Assembly: GCA_029213105.1 (NCBI GenBank)
Contig: JARGNS010000114.1
Coordinates: forward strand, 1 to 9,251
Length of the DNA stretch: 9,251 nt
Direction of reading: 5' to 3'
Origin: Planctomycetota bacterium
GTDB lineage: Bacteria > Planctomycetota > PLA2 > JAEUHO01
Shown here: positions 1-6,301 of the stretch, one piece after another
Layout of the letters: each line of letters begins with the position of its first letter
Numbering within the stretch: position 1 is the stretch's first letter
The notes under the pieces: generated by a model
What the model saw: only the letters and a program-made list of their open reading frames with translations
What the model was told of the DNA's origin: nothing
The model's database searches: none
Program-made: the position numbers and the translations under genes

Positions 1-147
1 CCGCCCCTACGAAGACCGCCGCGACGATAGGTCCCGCAACCGGCGAGGGGATCCCTGTCGGGGCGCGTGATCCGTGACCTCTCCCCGTAGGGGCGCTCCA
101 GCGAAGCCCGCAGGGCGCAGCGTGTGTGCGCCCGGAAGCGCGGACGG
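1..147. other. Left-edge region without a complete gene
   Basis: No complete gene is visible here. A plus-strand open frame from the window edge ends with TGA at 68-70 and would give the arginine-rich tail RPYEDRRDDRSRNRRGDPC plus three residues. Such Arg/Asp/Tyr-rich tails occur at the C-termini of RNA-binding proteins and helicases, so this could be the end of a gene lying mostly outside the window, but 22 residues cannot settle it. Between 83 and 116 there are two short GC hairpins (CCCC-GTA-GGGG at 83-93 and GCCC-GCA-GGGC at 106-116). They lie downstream of both the possible tail and the minus-strand gene. They could act in transcription termination from either side, but neither has a T-run. 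Confidence 0.3.
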
Positions 148-1245
148 CTAGCGCGCGAGCGCGACCTCGACGTGGCGGCCGTTGCCGTTCGGAACGAGCC
201 ACGCGAGCGAGAGGACCTCGCCCACGGCCTTGATCGTCAGTGTGGGGGCTTGCGTGCCCGCGGGCAGGGGCAGGCCCCCCAGGCCCTCCAGACGCAACCA
301 GCGCTCGTCCAGGGACAGTTCCGGCGGCGCCACGACCTGGGCCTGCAGCGCCTTGGCGTCCGGGCTCTCGGGATCGCCGTACGGCCCCACCGCGAGAAAC
401 GGCCGGGCGCCGAGGTCCCACGGCAGGTCGGGGGCGGTGTAGATCTGCACGCCGCCCATCGCGCGCACGCGCGGCAGCTCCGTCGGGTGCAGCGAGAAGC
501 CCAGCCCCGTGTGCCCCATGCTGCCATTGAGCTCGGCGGCGAACTGCTCGACGTCGGCGGTGGCGTCCAGCGCCTCGCGGGCCGCCATCTCGAACGGCCG
601 CCCCCCACCGAAGCCCTTGCGGTTGGCGTTGGTGACGTCGACCTCGGCGAGCAGGTAGCCGCGGCCCTCCGCCGTCACGTAGGCCCACGCCCCCAGGGAG
701 CCGCGTCGGCAGAGCCCCAGGCTCTCGGGGCGCCCGGTGGGCTTGCGGTGGATCACGACCGTGTCGCGGCAGAAGGCGGGCATCCCCGCGCCCCCGTAGC
801 GCAGGCGGGCCTCGAAGCCCTCCACGGTCGGGGCCAGGCCGGCCATGCCCACCAGGGTGGCCTGGGCGCCCTTGAAGCGCAGCAGCTCGGGCGCCACCTC
901 GGCCCGCATCAGGTCGAGGGGGGTGAGGCCGGTGGCGGCGGCCATGCCGTCCAGCTCCTGGCGCAGGCGCTCCCCCAGGCGGTGCAGGCCCTGGTCGGCG
1001 AAGGCCTCGATGTAGTCGGCCGGCTGGAGCCGGCGGGCGGCCCCCGCGCGCTCGAGGATCGCGCCGCGCAGCAGGTGGCCGTGCCACCAGCCCATCTCGT
1101 AGGGGCTGCCCTCCAGGACGAGCAGCGGGACCTGGTCCGGGGTGACGTCCAGGGTGCCCTGGCCGCCGGGGGCGCGGGTGCGGCCGCCCCCCGCCCCGAG
1201 GGCCATCAGAAGGGCTGCGAAGAGGGCCGGAAGGGCGGTGCGCAT
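148..1245 (-). CDS. Secreted C45-like (acyl-CoA:6-APA acyltransferase fold) protein, probably catalytically degenerate
   Basis: The product is 365 residues, from ATG (complement of 1243-1245) to TAG (complement of 148-150). Residues 1-19 are a hydrophobic signal-peptide-like segment with Ala/Gly-rich small residues after it, so export is likely. Residues 45-63 (EGSPYEMGWWHGHLLRGAI) match the N-terminal EG-x-P-x-E-x-G-x-x-H-G signature of C45 Ntn hydrolases. Residues 183-205, with a TAEGRGYLLAEVDV stretch, resemble the family's TGMNEKGLA-type strand, and the helical segment 215-239 also fits. In family members a Gly-Cys pair begins the mature subunit and an RNxD motif follows about 20 residues later. 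Here an ungapped match from memory puts Gly126-Ala127 and ARLR (146-149) at those places, so the nucleophile appears lost. C159 and C179 are the only other candidates. A weak GGGGA lies about 10 bases upstream. The fold is fairly secure; the function is unknown. Confidence 0.75.
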   Translation of the reverse strand: MRTALPALFAALLMALGAGGGRTRAPGGQGTLDVTPDQVPLLVLEGSPYEMGWWHGHLLRGAILERAGAARRLQPADYIEAFADQGLHRLGERLRQELDGMAAATGLTPLDLMRAEVAPELLRFKGAQATLVGMAGLAPTVEGFEARLRYGGAGMPAFCRDTVVIHRKPTGRPESLGLCRRGSLGAWAYVTAEGRGYLLAEVDVTNANRKGFGGGRPFEMAAREALDATADVEQFAAELNGSMGHTGLGFSLHPTELPRVRAMGGVQIYTAPDLPWDLGARPFLAVGPYGDPESPDAKALQAQVVAPPELSLDERWLRLEGLGGLPLPAGTQAPTLTIKAVGEVLSLAWLVPNGNGRHVEVALAR

Positions 1246-1267
1246 GGTGTCTTATCCCCGGGATGCG

Positions 1268-1295
1268 GGCCCCCCGCCAGCGGGCATCGGGGGCC
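1268..1295. repeat. Perfect 7-bp GC inverted repeat in the divergent spacer
   Basis: GGCCCCC at 1268-1274 pairs perfectly with GGGGGCC at 1289-1295 around a 14-base loop that can pair further inside (CCG with CGG). It begins 23 bases upstream of the minus-strand gene's start codon, so it probably lies in that gene's 5' untranslated leader. It could be an mRNA structure or an operator. In DNA this GC-rich a chance hairpin is quite possible. Confidence 0.4.
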
Positions 1296-1362
1296 ACGCT
1301 TTCGACGCCCCAGAAGGCCCTTCCACGCCCTGTTTCGAGTCGGTTTCGGGGGTCCCTTTTGG

Positions 1363-1368
1363 TAGACT
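1363..1368 (+). promoter_or_regulatory. Possible -10 element for gyrA
   Basis: TAGACT fits the TAnnnT form of a sigma-70 -10 box and sits in one of the few AT-richer stretches upstream of gyrA (CCCTTTTGGTAGACT). No good TTGACA-like -35 box is found at 16-18 bases upstream. If it is real, transcription would start near 1375 and the gyrA leader would be about 135 bases long. Confidence 0.25.
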
Positions 1369-1380
1369 GTGAGGCTCGTG

Positions 1381-1437
1381 ATGGGAGACCGTAAACCCCT
1401 TGCAGAACAAGGAGTTATGACCACCGATCGACGGTGA
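1381..1437 (+). CDS. Possible 18-codon leader ORF upstream of gyrA
   Basis: ATG at 1381 opens 18 codons (MGDRKPLAEQGVMTTDRR) ending at TGA 1435-1437. GAGG at 1371-1374 lies six bases before the start and could be a ribosome binding site. A second ATG at 1417 in the same frame has an excellent AAGGAG at 1409-1414, but only two bases away, which is too close for normal use. The ORF lies inside the predicted gyrA leader and its stop is inside a stem-loop (1419-1439). It could be a regulatory leader peptide or just a chance ORF; I favour chance, because nothing in the peptide resembles an attenuator. Confidence 0.15.
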   Translation: MGDRKPLAEQGVMTTDRR

Positions 1438-1439
1438 TC
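1419..1439 (+). promoter_or_regulatory. Stem-loop in the gyrA leader
   Basis: GACCACCG (1419-1426) pairs with CGGTGATC (1432-1439) with one C/A mismatch around the five-base loop ATCGA. This gives a seven-pair interrupted hairpin about 70 bases before the gyrA start. There is no T-run, so it is not an intrinsic terminator. It could also be a two-fold symmetric protein-binding site. Confidence 0.35.
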
Positions 1440-1442
1440 AGC

Positions 1443-1465
1443 ACCGCTGGACTTCGACCGCTGGA
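1443..1465 (+). repeat. Two 9-bp direct repeats upstream of gyrA
   Basis: ACCGCTGGA occurs at 1443-1451 and again at 1457-1465, with identical sequence and a 14-base period. They lie just downstream of the leader stem-loop and 46 bases before the gyrA ATG. The repeat is seen directly; a regulator binding to it is only a possibility. Confidence 0.4.
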
Positions 1466-1497
1466 GCCAGCACCCCCCCACACGATCCCGAGGGAGT

Positions 1498-1504
1498 GGA
1501 AGAG
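1498..1504 (+). promoter_or_regulatory. Ribosome binding site deciding the gyrA start
   Basis: GGAAGAG ends six bases before ATG 1511, a normal spacing. The in-frame GTG at 1496 that would add five residues overlaps this motif, and its own purine tract (GAGGGA) directly abuts it, which leaves no room for a ribosome. ATG 1511 is therefore preferred. Confidence 0.6.
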
Positions 1505-1510
1505 CAGCAC

Positions 1511-4132
1511 ATGGCCGATGGCACGCCCGATTCCGGTAGCCCTGCACCCGCCAGCGACGGCAGCCCGCCCAGCGAACGGATCCAGGACCTCGATATCGCC
1601 ACGGAGCTCAAGCAGTCGTACCTGAAGTACGCCATGAGCGTCATCGTGGACCGCGCCCTGCCGGACGTCCGCGACGGCCTCAAGCCGTCCCAGCGACGCA
1701 TCCTCGTGGCGATGAACGACCTCAACCTCTCGCCCCGCCACAAGACGCTCAAGTGCGCCAAGGTCGTCGGCGAGACGATGGGCAACTACCACCCCCACGG
1801 TGACCAGGCCATCTACCCGACGCTGGTCCGCATGGCCCAGCCGTTCAACATGAGCGAGACGCTCGTTCTCGGGCAGGGCAACTTCGGCTCGATCGACGGC
1901 GATCCCGCGGCCTCGATGCGATACACCGAGTGCCGCATGACGGCGGCCGCCGTCGAGATGCTCGACGACATCGACAAGGAGACCGTCGACTTCCAGCCGA
2001 ACTACGACGAGTCGCGCATGGAGCCCAAGGTGCTCCCGGGGCGCTTCCCGAACCTGCTGATCAACGGCGGCTCGGGCATCGCCGTGGCGATGGCCTCGTC
2101 GATCCCCCCCCACAACCCGAGCGAGGTGGCCAACGCCATCGAGGCGCTGCTCGACAATCCGGACATCGAGATCCCGGAGCTCATGGAGCACATCCCGGGG
2201 CCCGACCTGCCGACCGGCGCACGCATCTGCGGCCGCGGTGCCATCCTCGAGGCCTACAAGACGGGCCGCGCCATCCTCGAGATGCGCGCCAAGTGCGAGA
2301 TCGTCGAGAACGCCAAGGGCGCGACGCTCATCATCGTCACCGAGATCCCCTACCAGGTGAACAAGAGCACCCTGCTCAAGAAGATCGCCGCCGGCGTCAA
2401 GACCGACCGCATCCAGGGCATCTCCGACATCCGCGATGAGTCCTCCAAGGACGTCCGCATCGTCATCAAGCTCAAGCGCGGCGAAGACCCGGACATCGTC
2501 CTCAACCAGCTCTACAAGTTCAGCCAGCTGCGCGACTCGCTCAGCATGATCATGATCGCGCTGGTCGATGGCCGGCCCGAGCTCTGCAACCTCAAGCGTC
2601 TGCTCGAGGAGTACGTCCGCCACCGCAAGGAAGTCATCACCAAGCGGACGCGCTACCTGCTGCGCAAGGCCGAAGAGCGCCACCACCTCGTCTCCGGCCT
2701 CATCAAGGCCCTCGACCTCATCGACGAGATCGTGGCCCTGATTCGCGCCAGCGCCGACCCCAAGGAGGCCAAGGCCGGCCTCATCTCGACGTTCGGCTTC
2801 TCCACCGCCCAGGCGGAGGCCATCCTGCAGATGCGCCTGCAGCGCCTGACCGGCCTGCAGCGCCAGGAGCTCGAGCGGGAGAACGCCGACCTCGAAGAGA
2901 AGATCACCGGCTACAAGATCATCCTGGCCGACCCCAAGGAGATCGAGGCCATCATCCGCCAGGACATGGACCTCATCCGCACGCGCTACAACGTCGAGCG
3001 TCGTACGACCATCGAGGACTCCCAGGGCGACTACACCTCGCTCGACCTCATCACGCCCGAGAACGTCGTCGTCACCCTCAGCCACGAGGGCTACATCAAG
3101 CGCACGGGCATCGAGGAGTACCGCAAGCAGCGGCGCGGCGGCAAGGGCATCAAGGGCACCGAGTCCAAGGCCGGCGACTTCGTCGAGCACCTGCTCATCG
3201 CCAACACCCACGACCTCATCCTGTGCTTCACCGACAAGGGCAAGGTCTACAAGGAGCACGTGTACGGCCTGCCCGAGCTGGGTCGCTACGCGAAGGGCCG
3301 CGCGGCCATCAACTTCCTGAACATGGGACCGGATGAGCGCATCTGCTCGATCCTGCCCCTGCGCGACATGTCGACCGAACAGTCGATCCTCTTCGCGACG
3401 AGTCAGGGCCTGGTCAAGCGCACACGCCTCTCCGACTTCCAGAACATCCACCGCGGCGGCATCCTCGCCATCGGCCTGGTGGATGGCGACTCGCTCATCG
3501 GCACGCGCCTGGTGGACGGCACCCGCGAGGTCGTGTTGCTCACGGCCCAGGGCATGGCCATCCGCTTCTCCGCCAGCCAGGTCCGCGCCATGGGCCGTAC
3601 CGCCCGCGGCGTGCGCGGCATCAAGTTCCGCTCGGCCGAGTCCGACCAGGTCGTGGGCATGGCCGTCGTGGATGACGAGGACACGCTCCTCACCGTCTGC
3701 GAGCGCGGCTACGCCAAGCGCAGCGCCTTCGCCGACTACCGCATCCAGGGCCGCGGCGGCCTGGGGCTGCGCAACATCTCCGCCGACGGCCTGCGCCGCA
3801 ACGGCGCGGTGGTGGCGGCGCGGGCCGTGCGCGACGGCGACGAGGTCATCCTCATCACCGAGGGCGGCAAGACCATCCGCATGTCCGTCAGCGAGGAGCA
3901 GTTCCGCGTGATGGGCCGCGCCACCGCCGGGGTGCGCGCCATCAACGTCCCGGACGGCGATCGCCTGGTCTCCATGGCCAGCGTCCGCCCCGAGGAAGAC
4001 GATCTCGCCGAGGGCGAAGGCGGGGACCTGCCCGAGGGCGAGGCGCCCGCGACCGATGCCGGCGGCGAGACGGCCGGCGAAGAGGCTGCGGGTGACGACA
4101 GCCCGGCGGAGGGCGACGCGCCCGAGGCGTAG
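1511..4132 (+). CDS. gyrA: DNA gyrase subunit A
   Basis: This is the breakage-reunion subunit of DNA gyrase, which works with GyrB to introduce negative supercoils using ATP. The 873-residue product is close to the 875 of E. coli. After a Pro/Ser-rich 20-residue start, SYLKYAMSVIVDRALPDVRD (36-55) begins the winged-helix catalytic core. Arg137-Tyr138 in MRYTECRM is the active-site pair, with Tyr138 forming the bond to DNA. GyrA rather than ParC is shown by the GyrA box QRRGGKG at 540-546 in the first of six recognisable C-terminal blades (about 517-815), which wrap DNA. The last 46 residues (828-873) hold 18 Asp/Glu and no Lys/Arg. Acidic tails on GyrA are known to tune wrapping. The positions equal to E. 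coli Ser83 and Asp87 are Gln99 and Pro103. gyrB is not next door. Confidence 0.97.
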   Translation: MADGTPDSGSPAPASDGSPPSERIQDLDIATELKQSYLKYAMSVIVDRALPDVRDGLKPSQRRILVAMNDLNLSPRHKTLKCAKVVGETMGNYHPHGDQAIYPTLVRMAQPFNMSETLVLGQGNFGSIDGDPAASMRYTECRMTAAAVEMLDDIDKETVDFQPNYDESRMEPKVLPGRFPNLLINGGSGIAVAMASSIPPHNPSEVANAIEALLDNPDIEIPELMEHIPGPDLPTGARICGRGAILEAYKTGRAILEMRAKCEIVENAKGATLIIVTEIPYQVNKSTLLKKIAAGVKTDRIQGISDIRDESSKDVRIVIKLKRGEDPDIVLNQLYKFSQLRDSLSMIMIALVDGRPELCNLKRLLEEYVRHRKEVITKRTRYLLRKAEERHHLVSGLIKALDLIDEIVALIRASADPKEAKAGLISTFGFSTAQAEAILQMRLQRLTGLQRQELERENADLEEKITGYKIILADPKEIEAIIRQDMDLIRTRYNVERRTTIEDSQGDYTSLDLITPENVVVTLSHEGYIKRTGIEEYRKQRRGGKGIKGTESKAGDFVEHLLIANTHDLILCFTDKGKVYKEHVYGLPELGRYAKGRAAINFLNMGPDERICSILPLRDMSTEQSILFATSQGLVKRTRLSDFQNIHRGGILAIGLVDGDSLIGTRLVDGTREVVLLTAQGMAIRFSASQVRAMGRTARGVRGIKFRSAESDQVVGMAVVDDEDTLLTVCERGYAKRSAFADYRIQGRGGLGLRNISADGLRRNGAVVAARAVRDGDEVILITEGGKTIRMSVSEEQFRVMGRATAGVRAINVPDGDRLVSMASVRPEEDDLAEGEGGDLPEGEAPATDAGGETAGEEAAGDDSPAEGDAPEA

Positions 4133-4180
4133 TCGGCCTTGTGGCCCGGGAAGCCCGGTTGCCCATGAAGCCTGGTTGCC
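4130..4180. repeat. Degenerate tandem repeat, three 17-bp units
   Basis: Three abutting 17-base units occupy 4130-4146, 4147-4163 and 4164-4180. The second (CGGGAAGCCCGGTTGCC) and third (CATGAAGCCTGGTTGCC) agree at 14 of 17 positions. The first, which includes the gyrA stop codon, agrees with them at only 9-10 positions and may be chance. All three end in GGCC or TTGCC. The role is unknown. Confidence 0.5.
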
Positions 4181-4423
4181 CCGGAGGCGGGACGCGCCGG
4201 GGGCGCAAACCCTGGGCGTACGTCCCGGCCGCGCTCGACCGCGGGGGTCCCGCCCCCTCCGGCGGCCCGGTTCGCCCGCAGCGCCCCAAATGGGGCCGCC
4301 TTCCGGCCCTGGCGCCTGCACCGTGGCCACGGCCGGGGCCCCAGACCCGCTTGGGGGGCGGGCTCAAGGCCCGTGGGGCGACTCGTCGGGGAGACGCCGG
4401 GTCCCATGGGGGCGGCGTAGACG
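4133..4423. other. GC-rich spacer after gyrA with repeats and hairpins, no gene
   Basis: About 290 bases carry no believable gene; open frames here are low-complexity Arg/Pro/Gly readings. The first 48 bases continue 17-bp repeats. The middle holds a palindrome around GCCCC-AAAT-GGGGC (4283-4296). Near the end are CCCGC/GCGGG (4346-4350 with 4358-4362) and CGGGC-TCAAG-GCCCG (4359-4373). CCGGG-AAG-CCCGG at 4146-4158 is the hairpin closest to the gyrA stop. None is followed by a T-run, so if gyrA terminates here it may depend on Rho. The density of hairpins suggests an interspersed intergenic element, but high GC alone would also give several. Confidence 0.5.
4261..4300. repeat. Nested inverted repeat around GCCCC-AAAT-GGGGC
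   Basis: GGCGGCCC (4261-4268) is the perfect complement of GGGCCGCC (4293-4300), and inside it GCCCC (4283-4287) and GGGGC (4292-4296) form a second hairpin around AAAT. The two use the same GGGC bases, so they are mutually exclusive folds. The AT core in otherwise very GC-rich sequence gives it the look of a mobile or dispersed palindromic element (REP-like). Only one copy is in the window. Confidence 0.4.
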
Positions 4424-4430
4424 TTAGTAT
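4424..4430 (+). promoter_or_regulatory. Possible -10 element of the secreted-protein operon
   Basis: TTAGTAT (with TAGTAT at 4425-4430) resembles a -10 box and is the only AT-rich stretch between gyrA and the next gene. It predicts a start site near 4437 and a leader of about 57 bases. No clear -35 box is seen. A promoter between 4300 and 4450 is expected, because the spacer is too long for simple read-through from gyrA. Confidence 0.35.
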
Positions 4431-4438
4431 CTGGAACA

Positions 4439-4472
4439 CGGGCATTCCCTGCCCGCAGCCTCCCCTGGGAGG
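4439..4472 (+). promoter_or_regulatory. Two consecutive hairpins in the leader of the secreted-protein operon
   Basis: CGGGCA-TTCCC-TGCCCG (4439-4455) is a perfect six-pair hairpin with a five-base loop. CCTCCCCTGGGAGG (4459-4472) is a perfect palindromic stem (CCTCC-CCTG-GGAGG with a four-base loop). They lie between the predicted transcription start (near 4437) and the ribosome binding site GAGGA (4483-4487, six bases before ATG 4494). A hairpin at the extreme 5' end would protect the mRNA. CCTCC (4459-4463) is anti-Shine-Dalgarno-like and could pair with the GAGGA if the second hairpin opened, so a switch is conceivable. No known riboswitch class is recognised. Confidence 0.4.
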
Positions 4473-4493
4473 TGTCCACCAAGAGGAAGCTCC

Positions 4494-6266
4494 ATGCGCA
4501 GCCTTCGCAGCACCATCCGGCCCGTCTGGGCCCTGCCCGTCATCCTCGCCCTGCTGCTCCTGCCCGCGACGGCCTCCCTGGCCGGCCCGAGCAAGGAGTT
4601 CAAGGCCGAGGGCTTCACCTGGACCCTGCCCAACGACTGGGCGTTCAGCGCGGCCTCGCCCGACGACAAGGCCCATGGCATCGTCGCGAAGGCCGACTGC
4701 GAGTCCGCCTCGATCACGGCCTTCATCTACGTGCAGCAGAGCGACCTGGACGTCGCCGGCCGCGTGGACGACGTGAAGAAGGCCGGCGCCGAGGGCCTCG
4801 GCAGCCTCGTGCGCAGCAAGGTCCTCGACACGACCCTCTCGGGCGTGAAGGGCAAGGTCGTCGTCAAGAAGGTCAAGACCGACGGCGGTGACGAAGCCCA
4901 CCTGCGGACGTACGTCATCCACACCAACGGTCGCTTCTACCAGCTGATCGTGCAGGCCTGGTTCGGCGCGCACATGACGCAGAACGCCGGGCTGAACGGC
5001 ATCCGCCAGGGCTTCCGCCTCACCCAGGGCGCCGGCCAGCAGGACGCCGACGAGACCTTCGACGAGGTCGACAGCAGCGCCGATGGCGAGTCGGACGCGG
5101 ACGACGATGACGGCGGCAGCGACGACAGCGATGACGGCATCGACTGGCCCGCCAGCGGTCCGAAGCGCGAAGGCAGCTGCGTCAAGCTGCCCGAGCGCAA
5201 CATGCAGTGGACGCTCCCCGAGGGCCCGCTGCGCTGGATCGGCGCCACGGAGGACGTCAAGCAGGAGTCCGGCCGCTTCATGTGGGCCGGCGGCATGGTC
5301 AAGCGCAAGAAGGGCGAGTTCGAGAAGAACACCCCCGACAACAACCGCCTGCTGATCGACGTGATCATCCAGAAGACGCCTGCCGGCTTCAAGCCGAGTG
5401 CCTTCGTGCAGGGCAACGGCGCCCAGAACCTCATCGAGAAGCAGTGGCGCACGCTGCCCAAGGTCATCACGGGCAAGACGCGCAACAAGGACGACATCAA
5501 GATCGGCAACGCGCGCGGCGCCTACGTGAAGTTCGAAGGCGAGCATCAGGGCGCCCACCGCGTGGTGATGCTCTTCGTCGTCACCCTGCGTGGCGACCTG
5601 TACTTCTTCCGCGGCATCGGCGACGGGCACACCGACGTCTACAAGCACCTCGCCCCCTTCGTCGGCAAGAGCCTCAAGGGCGTGAAGTTCCTCGAGACGA
5701 AGGAAGATCAGCGCGGCCCCCTCGCGATCGAATCCGTCCCCGACTTCGCCTCCAAGCGTGGCGAGAGCCAGAGCAAGGAGAAGAAGTACACGCTCCCCGG
5801 CTGCACGTTCACCAAGCCGGAGGGCATGGCCAAGGTGCCCGCCGGCGGCAGCATGGAACGCGAGCTGCGCTGGGCCGGCGAGGCCCGCAGCGAAGACGGC
5901 TCCGCGTACCTCTACTTCGATGTGAGCGCGTGGCCGCTCAACATCAGCAACGTAGCCAACACCGACCCCGAAGCCATCATCGACAAGCGCATGGAGCAGT
6001 GGAAGGCCGGCGGCGGCGACAACGCCCTGCTCAGCAAGAAGGGCAAGCCGCCCTTCTTCAAGAAGGGCTCGTTCGGCAAGGGCAAGGGCCTGACCTACCG
6101 CTTCACGGGCAACCTCGGTGACGCCCCGTTCGTCGAGGAAGCGTGGATCGTCAAGTACAAGAGCAACTTGCTTCGCTTCCGCTTCCAGTACGGCGGCGTC
6201 GACGCAGAGAAGAAGCTCAAGAAGCTCATCAAGACCGTGAAGAAGGGCGTGAAGTTCAAGAAGTAG
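4494..6266 (+). CDS. Secreted protein of unknown function with three repeated alpha/beta modules
   Basis: I do not recognise this 590-residue protein. Residues 1-30 form a clear Sec signal peptide (hydrophobic core VWALPVILALLLLP, likely cut after ATASLA), so the mature protein acts outside the cytoplasm. It appears to have three modules, at about 33-178, 228-402 and 428-590. Each opens with a (W/F)-T-(L/K)-P turn (FTWTLPNDW at 41-49, MQWTLPEG at 237-244, CTFTKPEG at 437-444), continues with a charged helical stretch, and closes with strands and an Arg/Lys-rich amphipathic helix. That order resembles PsbP/DUF1795-type domains, which I infer without a search. Modules 1 and 2 are joined by a strongly acidic linker (DADDDDGGSDDSDDG, 201-215). 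The three cysteines (69, 229, 437) fall one per module at non-equivalent places. No catalytic motif is seen. The ribosome binding site GAGGA fits ATG 4494. The next gene looks like a paralogue. Confidence 0.85.
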   Translation: MRSLRSTIRPVWALPVILALLLLPATASLAGPSKEFKAEGFTWTLPNDWAFSAASPDDKAHGIVAKADCESASITAFIYVQQSDLDVAGRVDDVKKAGAEGLGSLVRSKVLDTTLSGVKGKVVVKKVKTDGGDEAHLRTYVIHTNGRFYQLIVQAWFGAHMTQNAGLNGIRQGFRLTQGAGQQDADETFDEVDSSADGESDADDDDGGSDDSDDGIDWPASGPKREGSCVKLPERNMQWTLPEGPLRWIGATEDVKQESGRFMWAGGMVKRKKGEFEKNTPDNNRLLIDVIIQKTPAGFKPSAFVQGNGAQNLIEKQWRTLPKVITGKTRNKDDIKIGNARGAYVKFEGEHQGAHRVVMLFVVTLRGDLYFFRGIGDGHTDVYKHLAPFVGKSLKGVKFLETKEDQRGPLAIESVPDFASKRGESQSKEKKYTLPGCTFTKPEGMAKVPAGGSMERELRWAGEARSEDGSAYLYFDVSAWPLNISNVANTDPEAIIDKRMEQWKAGGGDNALLSKKGKPPFFKKGSFGKGKGLTYRFTGNLGDAPFVEEAWIVKYKSNLLRFRFQYGGVDAEKKLKKLIKTVKKGVKFKK

Positions 6267-6301
6267 CCTCGCGGCCTTCGCTTCGCGTCCGGGAGCCCCG
6301 C

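Noticed and set aside
124..1365. Plus-strand open frame of 413 codons opposite the C45-like gene
   Set aside because: The minus-strand frame has a signal peptide and family signature. This one is repetitive Gly/Ala/Arg/Gln sequence.
1496..1510. GTG 1496 as the gyrA start
   Set aside because: Its purine tract abuts the codon with no spacing, whereas ATG 1511 has GGAAGAG at a normal distance.
4130..4180. CRISPR-like array in the 17-bp repeats
   Set aside because: The units abut with no unique spacers, there are at most three degenerate copies, and no cas gene is near.
1415..4330. Antisense open frame of 971 codons across gyrA
   Set aside because: It lies opposite the full gyrA reading frame, its translation is low-complexity Ala/Val/Leu/Asp/Gly, and it arises because GC-rich third positions remove stops on the other strand.
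4056..4776. Plus-strand open frames filling the gyrA downstream spacer
   Set aside because: They run out of phase through the gyrA end or the start of the secreted gene, and read as low-complexity Arg/Pro/Gly with no ribosome binding site. The spacer shows repeat structure instead.
6143..6301. GTG 6143 as the start of the second secreted protein
   Set aside because: It would overlap the preceding gene by over 120 bases and put the signal peptide 53 residues inside the protein. ATG 6302 has a well-spaced GGGAG and an N-terminal signal.
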